IMG/VR virus record: IMGVR_UViG_3300020401_000061
Location: 1 to 30,532 of that record
DNA from: a virus
Reading direction: 5' to 3' (one strand)
DNA length: 30,532 bases
Each line of letters opens with the position of its first letter. Within the stretch, counting starts at the first letter, position 1. Positions 23,719-29,863 of this stretch are shown in pieces. Under the pieces are notes generated by a model. That model saw nothing but the letters and a program-made list of their open reading frames with translations, was not told the DNA's origin and ran no database searches. Position numbers and translations under genes: made by a program.

Positions 23719-24129
23719 ATGGGACATTGGGCAAGAATAGATGATAATAATATAGTTCAAGAAGTGATTGTAATTAAAGAATCTGAACTCGATACTGGTG
23801 CTTGGGGTGATAAATCTAAGTGGATAAAAACAAGTTATAATACTTTTGAAGGTAAACACTACGTTCCAAAAGAACATCAAGATTTTTCTGAAGAAAGTTC
23901 TGACCAAAGTAAAGCATTGAGATTTAGATTTGCTGGTCAAGGTTTTACTTATGATGCAGAGAATGATGTATTTATTCAACCAAAACCTTATCCAAGTTGG
24001 ACACTCAATAAAACTAATTGGTCTTGGGAAGCGCCAGTAGCAAAGCCAACATTAACTGATGAAGAGATAGGTGCTGGAAAAGACCATGAGTGGAATGAAG
24101 ATACAAAAAAATGGGTAGAGGTTGCTTGA
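23719..24129 (+). CDS. Small tail-associated protein of marine-phage type
   Basis: A 136-residue protein starting HWARIDDNNIVQEVIVIKE, with a Trp-rich middle and FTYDAENDVFIQPKPYPSW followed by LNKTNWSWEAPVAKP. This motif set is widespread in cyanophage and pelagiphage genomes next to fibre genes, and the function is not established. It may be a fibre cap or a fibre assembly factor. It starts four bases after the Gly-rich gene and overlaps the next gene by eight bases. Confidence 0.85.
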   Translation: MGHWARIDDNNIVQEVIVIKESELDTGAWGDKSKWIKTSYNTFEGKHYVPKEHQDFSEESSDQSKALRFRFAGQGFTYDAENDVFIQPKPYPSWTLNKTNWSWEAPVAKPTLTDEEIGAGKDHEWNEDTKKWVEVA

Positions 24130-24619
24130 CCCATTAACAATTAGTGCGGCTGTTGCAACAGCAAACACAGCATTCAATGGGTTGAAGCGTGCCTTTCAGG
24201 TTGGCAAAGATATTCAGAGTATGGGGAATGACTTATCCAAATGGATGAGTGCCGCATCAGATATCGAAAACGCACAGAAGAGAGCTAAGAATCCTTCTTT
24301 CATCACTAAACTTACACGCAGAGGTAGTATCGAACAAGAAGCTGTTGAAGCATTGACTGCAAAGAAACAACTTGAAGCACAGAGATATGAGCTACAACAG
24401 TTTATTAAGTTTAGGCATGGCGTTAATGCATGGAATGAACTTCTTAAAATGGAAGGTGATATTCGCAAGCGTAGGCAGAAAGAGATATACGATAAACAAG
24501 TATTGAAACAAAAGATAATTACAGTTATCGTTGTATTCTTAGCAGTAATAATTGGTATGGGTATATTACTAGCTTTTGTATATGGATTGGTACAACTCGA
24601 TAGAGGGAACATAGGTTAA
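24122..24619 (+). CDS. Membrane-anchored protein of the lysis region
   Basis: A 165-residue protein beginning LDPLTISAAVATANTAFNGL, then a charged helical body (KKQLEAQRYELQQFIKFRHG) and one strong membrane segment at about residues 131-158 (IITVIVVFLAVIIGMGILLA). The start is TTG at 24122, overlapping the upstream stop, with AGAGG just before it; no ATG fits. Homologous-looking proteins with the same N-terminus and tail anchor precede holin genes in other marine podoviruses. The function is unknown. A spanin-like or Rz-like role is possible, but the anchor is at the C-terminus rather than the N-terminus. Confidence 0.75.
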   Translation: MLDPLTISAAVATANTAFNGLKRAFQVGKDIQSMGNDLSKWMSAASDIENAQKRAKNPSFITKLTRRGSIEQEAVEALTAKKQLEAQRYELQQFIKFRHGVNAWNELLKMEGDIRKRRQKEIYDKQVLKQKIITVIVVFLAVIIGMGILLAFVYGLVQLDRGNIG

Positions 24620-24816
24620 TGACACCAGAAACATTAGACAAGTGGCGTATCCTCCCACGCTTGATGATGCTAGCTATGACCTGTGTATACATTCGTTGTA
24701 TCGAGTGGGCGTTGAGTCAGCCTGACCTTACCACTCAACAGGCTGGCTTAGTGTCTGTAGTTACTGGTGCAATGACCGGAGCATTTGCTATCTGGCTTGG
24801 TAAGGAGTCAAATTAA
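24619..24816 (+). CDS. Small holin-like membrane protein
   Basis: This 65-residue protein has two predicted membrane helices, about residues 11-32 (ILPRLMMLAMTCVYIRCIEW) and 43-60 (GLVSVVTGAMTGAFAIWLG), and a short charged C-terminus. The size, topology and position before a second holin-type gene and an endolysin suggest a holin or antiholin. The start overlaps the upstream stop (TAATG) and the stop is one base before the next start. Starts of the form TPETLxKWRxLPRLMM are common in this gene context in marine phages (from memory). Confidence 0.75.
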   Translation: MTPETLDKWRILPRLMMLAMTCVYIRCIEWALSQPDLTTQQAGLVSVVTGAMTGAFAIWLGKESN

Positions 24817-24817
24817 A

Positions 24818-25183
24818 ATGATTTTTAAGGCAATCTCTTTGATTGGTGGCATGGCTTCTACTTGGATAGAATCCAAAGCTGAATCACAAAAGTTAAATCT
24901 TGAGATTAAAAAGAAGCAGCTTACTGGTGATATTGACTGGGATTTGGAAGCTATGAAGGGCTCGCAGTCCAGTTGGAAGGACGAATATCTGGTAATTTTG
25001 TTTAGTATTCCTCTTATCCTATGCTTTTGTGGGTCTTGGGGTAGAAACATAGTAGAACAGGGCTTCAGAGCCTTAGAAACGATGCCTGAGTGGTATCAGG
25101 TAACTTTAGGTTGTATTGTGGCTGCAAGCTTTGGCATACGTTCAGTGACCAAATTCTTTGGGTTACGAAAGAATGGGAAATAA
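24818..25183 (+). CDS. 3TM-type holin
   Basis: A 121-residue protein from the ATG at 24818, one base after the preceding stop and eleven bases after AAGGAG; an upstream in-frame GTG/TTG extension is unnecessary. It has a hydrophobic start (IFKAISLIGGMASTWI), a charged helix, then SSWKDEYLVILFSIPLILCF and a third hydrophobic stretch near residues 92-108 (WYQVTLGCIVAASFGIRS). The SW.DE..... P motif and the final G-x-R-x-x-x-K-F fit the holin family first described in gene transfer agents (GTA_holin_3TM). It would release the endolysin encoded next. Confidence 0.8.
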   Translation: MIFKAISLIGGMASTWIESKAESQKLNLEIKKKQLTGDIDWDLEAMKGSQSSWKDEYLVILFSIPLILCFCGSWGRNIVEQGFRALETMPEWYQVTLGCIVAASFGIRSVTKFFGLRKNGK

Positions 25184-25197
25184 TTGGGAGAAACGTC

Positions 25198-25353
25198 GTG
25201 AGAATCTTCGCATACATAGGGATTGGGATATTAGAAACTTTAGGAGAAAAGATATGGCATTTAAATTATCACAACGGTCGCTGGATAGACTGGATGGAGT
25301 ACACCCTAAACTTGTTGAGACTGTTAAGAAAGCGATTGAGTATACGGATGTAG
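25198..25353 (+). CDS. Candidate 51-residue gene overlapping the endolysin start
   Basis: A GTG at 25198 with GGGAG seven bases upstream opens 51 codons in a different frame from the endolysin, starting MRIFAYIGIGILETLGEKIW and ending in a Leu/Arg-rich helix. The last 100 bases overlap the endolysin. The strong ribosome site, the 14-base gap after the holin stop and the protein-like amphipathic N-terminus favour a real small membrane-active gene. The lack of any recognised family is against it. Confidence 0.4.
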   Translation: MRIFAYIGIGILETLGEKIWHLNYHNGRWIDWMEYTLNLLRLLRKRLSIRM

Positions 25354-25721
25354 ACTTTGGAGTTATCTATGGTGTTCGAGACTTGGAAACTCAGAAGAAG
25401 CTGTTTGATTCTGGCAAGTCGCAGACTATGGCTAGTAAACATTTAATACAAGATGATGGGTATGCACACGCTGTTGACCTTATGGCTTATGATGGCAGTA
25501 ATCCATCTTGGGATATTGTGGATTATGATAATATAGCTGATGCTATGCGAAAGGCTGCAAAAGAAGTTGGTATTGATTTAGTTTGGGGTGCAGCTTGGCA
25601 CAAGTTACTAACCATGTCACCAGATAGTGCAGAGGATTTGATGAATGACTACATCGACACAAGACGAAAAGAATCAAGACGTCCCTTCATCGATGGACCT
25701 CACTTCCAACTCCACACCTAG
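25254..25721 (+). CDS. Endolysin, M15-family peptidase
   Basis: A 155-residue zinc peptidase that would cut peptide bonds of peptidoglycan stems (L-Ala-D-Glu or D-Ala-D-Ala type). The start at 25254 is chosen because TAGGAGAAAAGAT precedes it and FKLSQRSLDRLDGVHPKLVE is the standard opening of this family; an in-frame extension to 25158 exists but overlaps the holin. Residues include SKH with H63, HAVD with D75 and DGPHFQ with H150, the expected His-Asp-His zinc set, and the substrate-loop motif VIYGVRDLETQKKLF. A few extra residues (IQDDGYA) sit between the first two ligands. There is no signal peptide, so it needs the holin. Confidence 0.92.
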   Translation: MAFKLSQRSLDRLDGVHPKLVETVKKAIEYTDVDFGVIYGVRDLETQKKLFDSGKSQTMASKHLIQDDGYAHAVDLMAYDGSNPSWDIVDYDNIADAMRKAAKEVGIDLVWGAAWHKLLTMSPDSAEDLMNDYIDTRRKESRRPFIDGPHFQLHT

Positions 25722-25800
25722 TCAGTTAGCTTTTGACTTTGATGATTACGATGGGCCGCCTGAGTTGTGGCTGGAATACTTGTGGTCACTTCTCCCATAG
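25645..25800 (+). CDS. Candidate small acidic gene overlapping the endolysin end
   Basis: An ATG at 25645, nine bases after AGAGGA, opens 51 codons in another frame than the endolysin, overlapping its last 77 bases and running 79 bases beyond it. The product is acidic, with a Ser/Thr-rich start and a distinctive end: FDFDDYDGPPELWLEYLWSL. The non-overlapping half reads like protein, and its stop meets the stop of the convergent minus-strand gene with a 15-base overlap, which leaves no unexplained gap. No family is recognised. Confidence 0.5.
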   Translation: MTTSTQDEKNQDVPSSMDLTSNSTPSQLAFDFDDYDGPPELWLEYLWSLLP

Positions 25801-25998
25801 ATTTTTTCTTTCTATGTAAAGAGATATGATGTCCTCAAAGTTGTCTGGCTTTCGAGGTGGTATTGTTGTGTAGATATTGTAGGCTTCAAAGCATCTATTC
25901 TCGTTGTAAACTTTTTCGCTTAGTGCCTGGCATTCTCTTGCTGACTCGAGGTCGATTGTAAGCATGAGAATAACTGTGTGTGTCATTTTTGTAATCAT
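25786..25998 (-). CDS. Small unknown protein at the end of the early region
   Basis: A 70-residue minus-strand ORF containing HTVILMLTIDLESARECQAL and IPPRKPDNFEDIISLYIER. The N-terminal beta-like stretch followed by helices could be a small alpha/beta domain. There are two possible starts, at 25998 and at 25983 (five codons later); neither has a strong ribosome site. It follows two inverted repeats after the SSB-like gene and converges on the late operon. I do not recognise the family. Confidence 0.6.
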   Translation of the reverse strand: MITKMTHTVILMLTIDLESARECQALSEKVYNENRCFEAYNIYTTIPPRKPDNFEDIISLYIERKNLWEK

Positions 25999-26018
25999 AT
26001 TCTGTGCTTTCTTTGTAA

Positions 26019-26060
26019 GCTAGGAGGTCTGGCAAGCAGAGCAGTAATAGACCTCCTAGC
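26019..26060. terminator. 12-bp perfect inverted repeat at the convergence of late and early regions
   Basis: GCTAGGAGGTCT (26019-26030) and AGACCTCCTAGC (26049-26060) are perfect complements around an 18-base loop. On the plus strand a short T4 follows (ATGTTTTAGG); on the minus strand there is no T-run. It could stop late transcription weakly, or act as an RNA-processing or protein-binding site. Confidence 0.55.
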
Positions 26061-26063
26061 ATG

Positions 26064-26099
26064 TTTTAGGGCATCTTTGGAGAAAGCACCACCCTAAAA
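26064..26099. other. Second inverted repeat beside the SSB gene stop
   Basis: TTTTAGGG (26064-26071) pairs with CCCTAAAA (26092-26099), with a small inner CTTT/AAAG pairing. It includes the SSB stop codon and is four bases from the 12-bp repeat. The A/T ends mean that either direction would give a few U residues after the stem, so a bidirectional terminator is possible in combination with its neighbour. Confidence 0.5.
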
Positions 26100-26462
26100 A
26101 GGAATATCATCTGATTCAGTATCATTGTCAACAGATGATTGTTCCTGTTCTTGTTTTGGTGATAGCTTAAGAGACAGCATGATACCGTATGAGCCTTGCT
26201 TGACCCATGCTGCAACTCGACTATTGTCCGATGGTAAATCAATCGTACCAGTGAACTGTGGTGCCATTCCGTTAGAGCTTTCATTGTCCCACATACGACC
26301 AACTTTCATGTAGATGTCACGCACTACGCTACCATCTTTCTGTGTTGATTTGACAACGCATACTCGACTCTCGTTGCCATTGTCATTGAGTGTACCAGTA
26401 CCACTTAGTTCTTCATTGTTCGGTTGAAAAACTGCACCAGTATTTGTGTTATCATATTCCAT
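26094..26462 (-). CDS. Single-stranded DNA-binding protein (putative)
   Basis: A 122-residue protein ending DTESDDIPF, the acidic tail with a terminal aromatic that SSB proteins use to recruit partners. The body is beta-rich (SRVCVVKSTQKDGSVVRDIY, KVGRMWDN, PQFTGTIDLPSDNSRVAAWV), which fits an OB fold, although I cannot align it to a named SSB family. It lies directly after the ERF-like annealing protein and overlaps its end by 11 bases, with GAAAGGA upstream of the ATG. It would coat single strands made by the exonuclease encoded upstream. Confidence 0.75.
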   Translation of the reverse strand: MEYDNTNTGAVFQPNNEELSGTGTLNDNGNESRVCVVKSTQKDGSVVRDIYMKVGRMWDNESSNGMAPQFTGTIDLPSDNSRVAAWVKQGSYGIMLSLKLSPKQEQEQSSVDNDTESDDIPF

Positions 26463-26895
26463 AGTTGTCCTTTCTAATTACTTTTCTAGGTTTCTGAAAT
26501 GTACCAGACTTGCTAGATTCATTACCGTCATCATCTGTGCTTTCATCTGGCACTAAGTTAAGCAGTCGTTGCAAAATGTATCGTGTCATATAGGTAATAC
26601 CACTACCAATTTGCTGACTGCCTTTCTTGGTATCGTCCAAGCAAGTACACTCACTCTCGATGAATGTATCGCTAGGTATGTGTCGCAGTTGTATGTTGAG
26701 TATCGGTGAATTGTGTTCATTCACTTTCATAGTACCAATGCAAATGATGTTTTGCTTTTGCAACTCCATTTCAATCATAGGTATGATGTCCTTTACCTTC
26801 ATGTACTTGGCATTGAACATTGCATTGTTACCCTCAACTTTTACTTTTTTGAACTCACACTTCATGAGTGCTGTATATATATTATCTTTGGTCAC
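26452..26895 (-). CDS. erf: ERF-family single-strand annealing protein
   Basis: A 147-residue recombinase that would anneal complementary single strands in phage recombination, like P22 Erf. The diagnostic part is residues 90-113, KKGSQQIGSGITYMTRYILQ and RLLNL, matching the Q-x-x-G-S-x-x-T-Y-x-x-R-Y family core. The N-terminal half gives the expected beta strands (MFNAKYMKVKDIIPMIEMEL). The C-terminal third is Ser/Asp-rich then basic (KPRKVIRKDN). The start is GTG at 26895 with an excellent AAAGGAG. It is shorter than P22 Erf, lacking much of a C-terminal domain. Confidence 0.85.
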   Translation of the reverse strand: MTKDNIYTALMKCEFKKVKVEGNNAMFNAKYMKVKDIIPMIEMELQKQNIICIGTMKVNEHNSPILNIQLRHIPSDTFIESECTCLDDTKKGSQQIGSGITYMTRYILQRLLNLVPDESTDDDGNESSKSGTFQKPRKVIRKDNYGI

Positions 26896-27058
26896 GTTCT
26901 TTCTCCTTTCTTTCTATTTCTATCATCTCAGCTTGTTCTGCTGCTAGCTCCAGTTCAAGCTGATGCTTCTGCTTTGTAATATAGCTTTGTAGTTCTGCTA
27001 ACACTACAAGCTTTGCAAGCAGTTTTCCTTGTCTAATCTGATTGTTTAGTCCGTCCAT
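26882..27058 (-). CDS. 58-residue charged helical protein between exonuclease and ERF
   Basis: An ATG at 27058 (AAAGGAG upstream) opens 58 codons to TAA at 26882. The product DGLNNQIRQGKLLAKLVVLA, then LQSYITKQKHQLELELAAEQ, then EMIEIERKEKERDQR looks like one long coiled-coil helix. The start overlaps the end of the exonuclease gene by 26 bases and the stop overlaps the ERF start by 14. The ribosome site and the tight nesting favour a real gene. Its place between the exonuclease and the annealing protein hints at an adaptor or regulator; no family is recognised. Confidence 0.75.
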   Translation of the reverse strand: MDGLNNQIRQGKLLAKLVVLAELQSYITKQKHQLELELAAEQAEMIEIERKEKERDQR

Positions 27059-27944
27059 TGCTTTCTCCTTTCATTATGTCATAAGCAAGTTGTATTGGCT
27101 TACGCAGCCGAATACTTCTTCTTCCGGTCTTTGATACTGATATTACTAGATAATCATTAAACATCTCATACACATCGTCAGTTACATGACTAAGCAGTCT
27201 TTTCTTTGCATCTGCATGTTTCTCTGCTTCTGCCATAGTCTGTATGTACTCATGTGTATCATTGGTAAACTCATTACTGTGTGCCATATTCTTTTGAATC
27301 TTCCTATCAATGGGGATTGCGTTGACCTCTGGTGGGTCCGCAACCCCATTGTCAGCTGGCTTGACTCTTGGCACAACATGGTTCAACCAAAACTTCTTCA
27401 CTAGCTCCATAATCTTTTCTGCGTACAGTTCGTTGTACTCGATATGGGACTGATGATACTTACTGCCATTACCTTGAATGATTGATATAAATGCACCAGC
27501 ACAATGATGACGAGTTCGTATTGGTCGTTGTTTCATCATGTGTCTGTGTAAGTGCATATAGAATTGTACTTGTGGCATGTATCTCTCGATAACATCTTGG
27601 ATAGAGTTGAATGGATTGGTATGTTTGCACTCGAGAACCCATTGTCTCTGCTCCTGGTACTGTGTAATCAAGCCATCAAGATTTGCAGCACAAGGAACGT
27701 CATCTATCAAATAGATTCCGATACTCTTGTTTCTCTCAATCATATTCATATCAAGATGATTGCTGTGTTGCTTGATAAACCACTCGACATTGAGTTGTTC
27801 TGTTGCGATACCTATCTGAACTTGTAGATTGTCAGACAAATCTTCTGGCTGCTTCTCTCCAATTTTTTCGAGATAGAGACTTTCCCAGTCACCTTTTACT
27901 AATCGGATGGTATCACTACCACCCATGAATTTTGTTCTGTCCAT
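27033..27944 (-). CDS. YqaJ/lambda-type exonuclease
   Basis: A 303-residue PD-(D/E)XK nuclease that would digest one strand of double-stranded ends to give tails for the ERF protein. The start FMGGSDTIRLVKGDWESLY is the G-x-S-D motif of YqaJ-type exonucleases. E49 lies in IGIATEQLNVEWF, D90 in AANLDGLI, and E105 and K107 in VLECKH, which form the catalytic set; Q125 and Q127 in MPQVQFYMHL complete the family helix. The ribosome site AAGGAG precedes the ATG at 27944. The C-terminal third is helical and less conserved. Confidence 0.9.
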   Translation of the reverse strand: MDRTKFMGGSDTIRLVKGDWESLYLEKIGEKQPEDLSDNLQVQIGIATEQLNVEWFIKQHSNHLDMNMIERNKSIGIYLIDDVPCAANLDGLITQYQEQRQWVLECKHTNPFNSIQDVIERYMPQVQFYMHLHRHMMKQRPIRTRHHCAGAFISIIQGNGSKYHQSHIEYNELYAEKIMELVKKFWLNHVVPRVKPADNGVADPPEVNAIPIDRKIQKNMAHSNEFTNDTHEYIQTMAEAEKHADAKKRLLSHVTDDVYEMFNDYLVISVSKTGRRSIRLRKPIQLAYDIMKGESNGRTKQSD

Positions 27945-27978
27945 GTGCTTTCTCCTTATTTATATAGACATCATAGTT

Positions 27979-28473
27979 TCATTGATGCAACTGGTCAAGA
28001 ATTTTATCTATCTGAGCTGCAAAATTTTGTCGTTCATTGACATTGTTTTTCATAATGGCAAACACTTCAGAGAACGACGGAAAGATTTTGTAAGTGCGGA
28101 TTGCCATACCAAGAGCATGATGAACACAATCTGCTGGCAGTTCAGCAAGTTGCTCGAGGATTGCCTGACTCCTTTCTTCAACCTCTTCCATAGTTGAGTT
28201 GTATGGTTTGTAGAAAAGATATTTCCATTTCGATATGCGAGATGCAAGTTCTGCTTTGTTCATAGGTGTCAAGTATGTTTGCAGTACGTCACTTGCTTTC
28301 ATTGCAGCAGTAGAATCTTGACAAGTAATTAGTGTCCCATTTATTTCTACACCATCAATCTCTTTCAGTTCATCTTTCATTTTGATGTTTGCAAAGGTTG
28401 GTGTGCGGAATGAGAGAATGTATTCAACAGCTCCCACTCCGTCTTTTACTAGATGTATTTTGTTTTCAATCAT
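27979..28473 (-). CDS. Unknown protein with a helicase-loader-like signature
   Basis: A 164-residue protein upstream of the exonuclease. The N-terminal part is mixed alpha/beta. The C-terminal helical part, AELPADCVHHALGMAIRTY followed by KIFPSFSEVFAIMKNNVNER, resembles the 'L..W......fPtl.El...i' pattern seen in phage replication or helicase-loader proteins. That is weak similarity from memory. The position among recombination genes fits a replication role. The start has AGAAGGAG and overlaps the upstream gene by four bases. Confidence 0.7.
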   Translation of the reverse strand: MIENKIHLVKDGVGAVEYILSFRTPTFANIKMKDELKEIDGVEINGTLITCQDSTAAMKASDVLQTYLTPMNKAELASRISKWKYLFYKPYNSTMEEVEERSQAILEQLAELPADCVHHALGMAIRTYKIFPSFSEVFAIMKNNVNERQNFAAQIDKILDQLHQ

Positions 28474-28835
28474 GATGACTCCTTCTTTTTGGTTAGTTTC
28501 TTCTCGATAAATCTCTTGTGATAGTTCAAGCTATCCTTCTCAATATTGACTAGCTGTTTGATTAGATTGCTAGCTTTCTCTAACGAGATTGGGAATGAGA
28601 GTTTAGTCATATCTTCCATGATATCTTCCCATTCTGTAATCTCATGGTATTGTTTGTCCTCAATGTGATAGGTGGTACACGCTTTTTTCAGAGTATCAAT
28701 AATGCGTAAGTTACGGAGAACTTGGTTCTGTAACTTCCACAACTGTTTGCCAGTCGCTGGCTTCTCAGAATTTTTTTCCAAGTTCATGTTTAGTGTTTCG
28801 ATTTGAAGGTTGTCAAAATTGATTTGTATTTCCAT
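28470..28835 (-). CDS. Unknown helical early protein
   Basis: A 121-residue protein with IQINFDNLQIETLNMNLEK, then KPATGKQLWKLQNQVLRNLR, and long helices rich in Lys and Glu. The PAT-x-KQLWKL element resembles motifs in some phage proteins upstream of recombination genes but does not allow a named call. The ribosome site is ACAGGAG before the ATG. The stop overlaps the next gene by four bases (ATGA), so the two are coupled. Confidence 0.75.
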   Translation of the reverse strand: MEIQINFDNLQIETLNMNLEKNSEKPATGKQLWKLQNQVLRNLRIIDTLKKACTTYHIEDKQYHEITEWEDIMEDMTKLSFPISLEKASNLIKQLVNIEKDSLNYHKRFIEKKLTKKKESS

Positions 28836-28850
28836 TTGGAACTCCTGTTG

Positions 28851-29186
28851 TTAATTATCGTAATGCTCTATGAGACACGCAAAGACATCTTCCCATACTT
28901 CGTCTTTAATTATGACGCAGTATCTTGGAGAGCCCTTCTTGCGTTTACATACAGCAAGGTCTTTGTCTTCTAGTAAATTAAATACATTAGGGAATTGACT
29001 GCTGTCTCGATACTTAACTTCAACTATTAAGTTTTTGTCACCGATACCAATAGTCAAATCCCCTCTGTACTCACCACCTAAACTGCCCGATAGTGGTTGT
29101 TTCTTTGTCCGTATTCCTAAACTATTAAATAATTTTAGAAACCATCTTTCGTGATAGCTTCCTTTTGCTTTACTTTTACTAACCAT
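28851..29186 (-). CDS. PD-(D/E)XK nuclease, Holliday-junction-resolvase-like
   Basis: A 111-residue nuclease-like protein. It has E13 in GSYHERWFLKLF, the basic GSLGGEYRGDL with D43, then IVEVKYRD with E56 and K58, that is E...D...ExK. The layout, with an N-terminal helix holding the glutamate followed by G/R-rich and E-V-K strands, matches small resolvase- and VRR-type nucleases. It would resolve branched DNA made in recombination or during packaging. The start has GAGGAGGACAA, and that ribosome site lies inside the preceding zinc-ribbon ORF. Confidence 0.75.
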   Translation of the reverse strand: MVSKSKAKGSYHERWFLKLFNSLGIRTKKQPLSGSLGGEYRGDLTIGIGDKNLIVEVKYRDSSQFPNVFNLLEDKDLAVCKRKKGSPRYCVIIKDEVWEDVFACLIEHYDN

Positions 29187-29365
29187 TTGTCCTCCTCATA
29201 ACATTTCATACATATCTTTGTATTTTTGTAAGAGGAGACAACAAAGTATTGCGTTACTTGATTGCACACATCACAGGATACTGATGCTCTGGAATCCAAA
29301 CCTTTATTTTTTTTGGAGTGTCGCAAGCTGTTCAATAGCCTTTTCAATTTTTGCAGCAGTCTCAT
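29135..29365 (-). CDS. Zinc-ribbon-like small ORF
   Basis: A 76-residue ORF with two CxxC pairs: CDVC and, 18 residues later, CMKC in KNTKICMKCYEEDKWL. This fits a zinc ribbon. The first 20 or so residues are basic and overlap the HTH gene by 62 bases; the end overlaps the nuclease by 52 bases. The ATG at 29365 has no good ribosome site (AGAGGA is 15 bases away), so the real N-terminus is uncertain. One possibility is a frameshift fusion with the HTH protein at an A8 run (complement of 29307-29314). Confidence 0.55.
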   Translation of the reverse strand: MRLLQKLKRLLNSLRHSKKNKGLDSRASVSCDVCNQVTQYFVVSSYKNTKICMKCYEEDKWLVKVKQKEAITKDGF

Positions 29366-29513
29366 AACGTAACTCTGTTCCTCTTAGCTGTCGATAGTAT
29401 GTTGTCTTTGATAATCCAGCCCAGTTAAAAGCCTTGCGTAAGTCGACGTTCAGCTGTTCGGATTGTTGCGTAAGCTGCTGCAGATAACTTTTCATAATCA
29501 ACATTATTATCAT
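29304..29513 (-). CDS. Small helix-turn-helix regulator
   Basis: A 69-residue protein with the HTH core LRKAFNWAGLSKTTYYRQLR and then ELRYETAAKIEKAIEQL, matching small XRE-type regulators. The first ATG is at 29513; a second in-frame one, at 29495, removes a hydrophobic run of six residues. Both leave a long overlap (89 or 71 bases) with the winged-helix gene upstream. The stop follows an A8 run. It probably binds DNA as a dimer and could control early transcription. Confidence 0.75.
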   Translation of the reverse strand: MIIMLIMKSYLQQLTQQSEQLNVDLRKAFNWAGLSKTTYYRQLRGTELRYETAAKIEKAIEQLATLQKK

Positions 29514-29814
29514 CTCGCTTTACCATTTGCAAGTACATATTGACTAATTTATTTCCACTTCCGGTAATATAATATTTTCTGATTGTACTTGGTGCTTTTT
29601 TATTTGCATACATAAATCTTGTTACTGAATCACAGGGAAGTGATATTACCAATCCAAGTTTATGCTCGAGAAGATTTAATGCTGCCGATAGTGTTCCTTG
29701 TCTCATATCTGGTATAAGTTTTGAAACGTGATTTGATAATACTATTCTTTGTTTTTTTTCCTTTGATAGATAGTACAAAGCTGATAGTATTCTAATCTGG
29801 TTTTTAGTAATCAT
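29425..29814 (-). CDS. Winged-helix-like protein, putative regulator
   Basis: A 129-residue protein with KNQIRILSALYYLSKEKKQR, then LSNHVSKLIPDMRQGTLSAA with LNLLEHKLGLVISLP, and the wing-like RKYYITGSGNKLVNMYL. That order of helices, recognition helix and wing resembles MarR-type or replication-type winged helices. The ATG at 29814 has GAAGGA upstream. Its last 89 bases also encode the start of the HTH protein. A repressor or a replication initiator are both possible. Confidence 0.7.
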   Translation of the reverse strand: MITKNQIRILSALYYLSKEKKQRIVLSNHVSKLIPDMRQGTLSAALNLLEHKLGLVISLPCDSVTRFMYANKKAPSTIRKYYITGSGNKLVNMYLQMVKRDDNNVDYEKLSAAAYATIRTAERRLTQGF

Positions 29815-29833
29815 GATATTAATCCTTCAAACT

Positions 29834-29863
29834 GGGTGGCTTGTTAGGCCACCCTTTTTTTTT
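29834..29863 (+). terminator. Intrinsic terminator on the plus strand
   Basis: GGGTGGC (29834-29840) pairs with GCCACCC (29848-29854) over a seven-base loop and is followed by nine T residues (29855-29863). This is a textbook intrinsic terminator for rightward transcription. On the minus strand, which carries all nearby genes, the A9 comes before the hairpin and no T-run follows, so it should not stop those genes. Confidence 0.85.

Noticed and set aside
24785-24817. Upstream extension of the 3TM holin to a non-ATG start
   Set aside because: It overlaps the preceding holin-like gene; ATG 24818 has AAGGAG at good spacing and gives the family-like start.
25158-25253. N-terminal extension of the endolysin frame
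   Set aside because: It overlaps the holin gene, lacks a good ribosome site at its start, and the family's usual N-terminus begins at the ATG at 25254 with TAGGAG upstream.
27186-28197. Plus-strand frames opposite the early genes
   Set aside because: Antisense of the exonuclease and its neighbour; Cys/Leu/Ile-rich sequence with no start signals, although the plus-strand terminator at 29.8 kb means a non-coding antisense RNA is not excluded.
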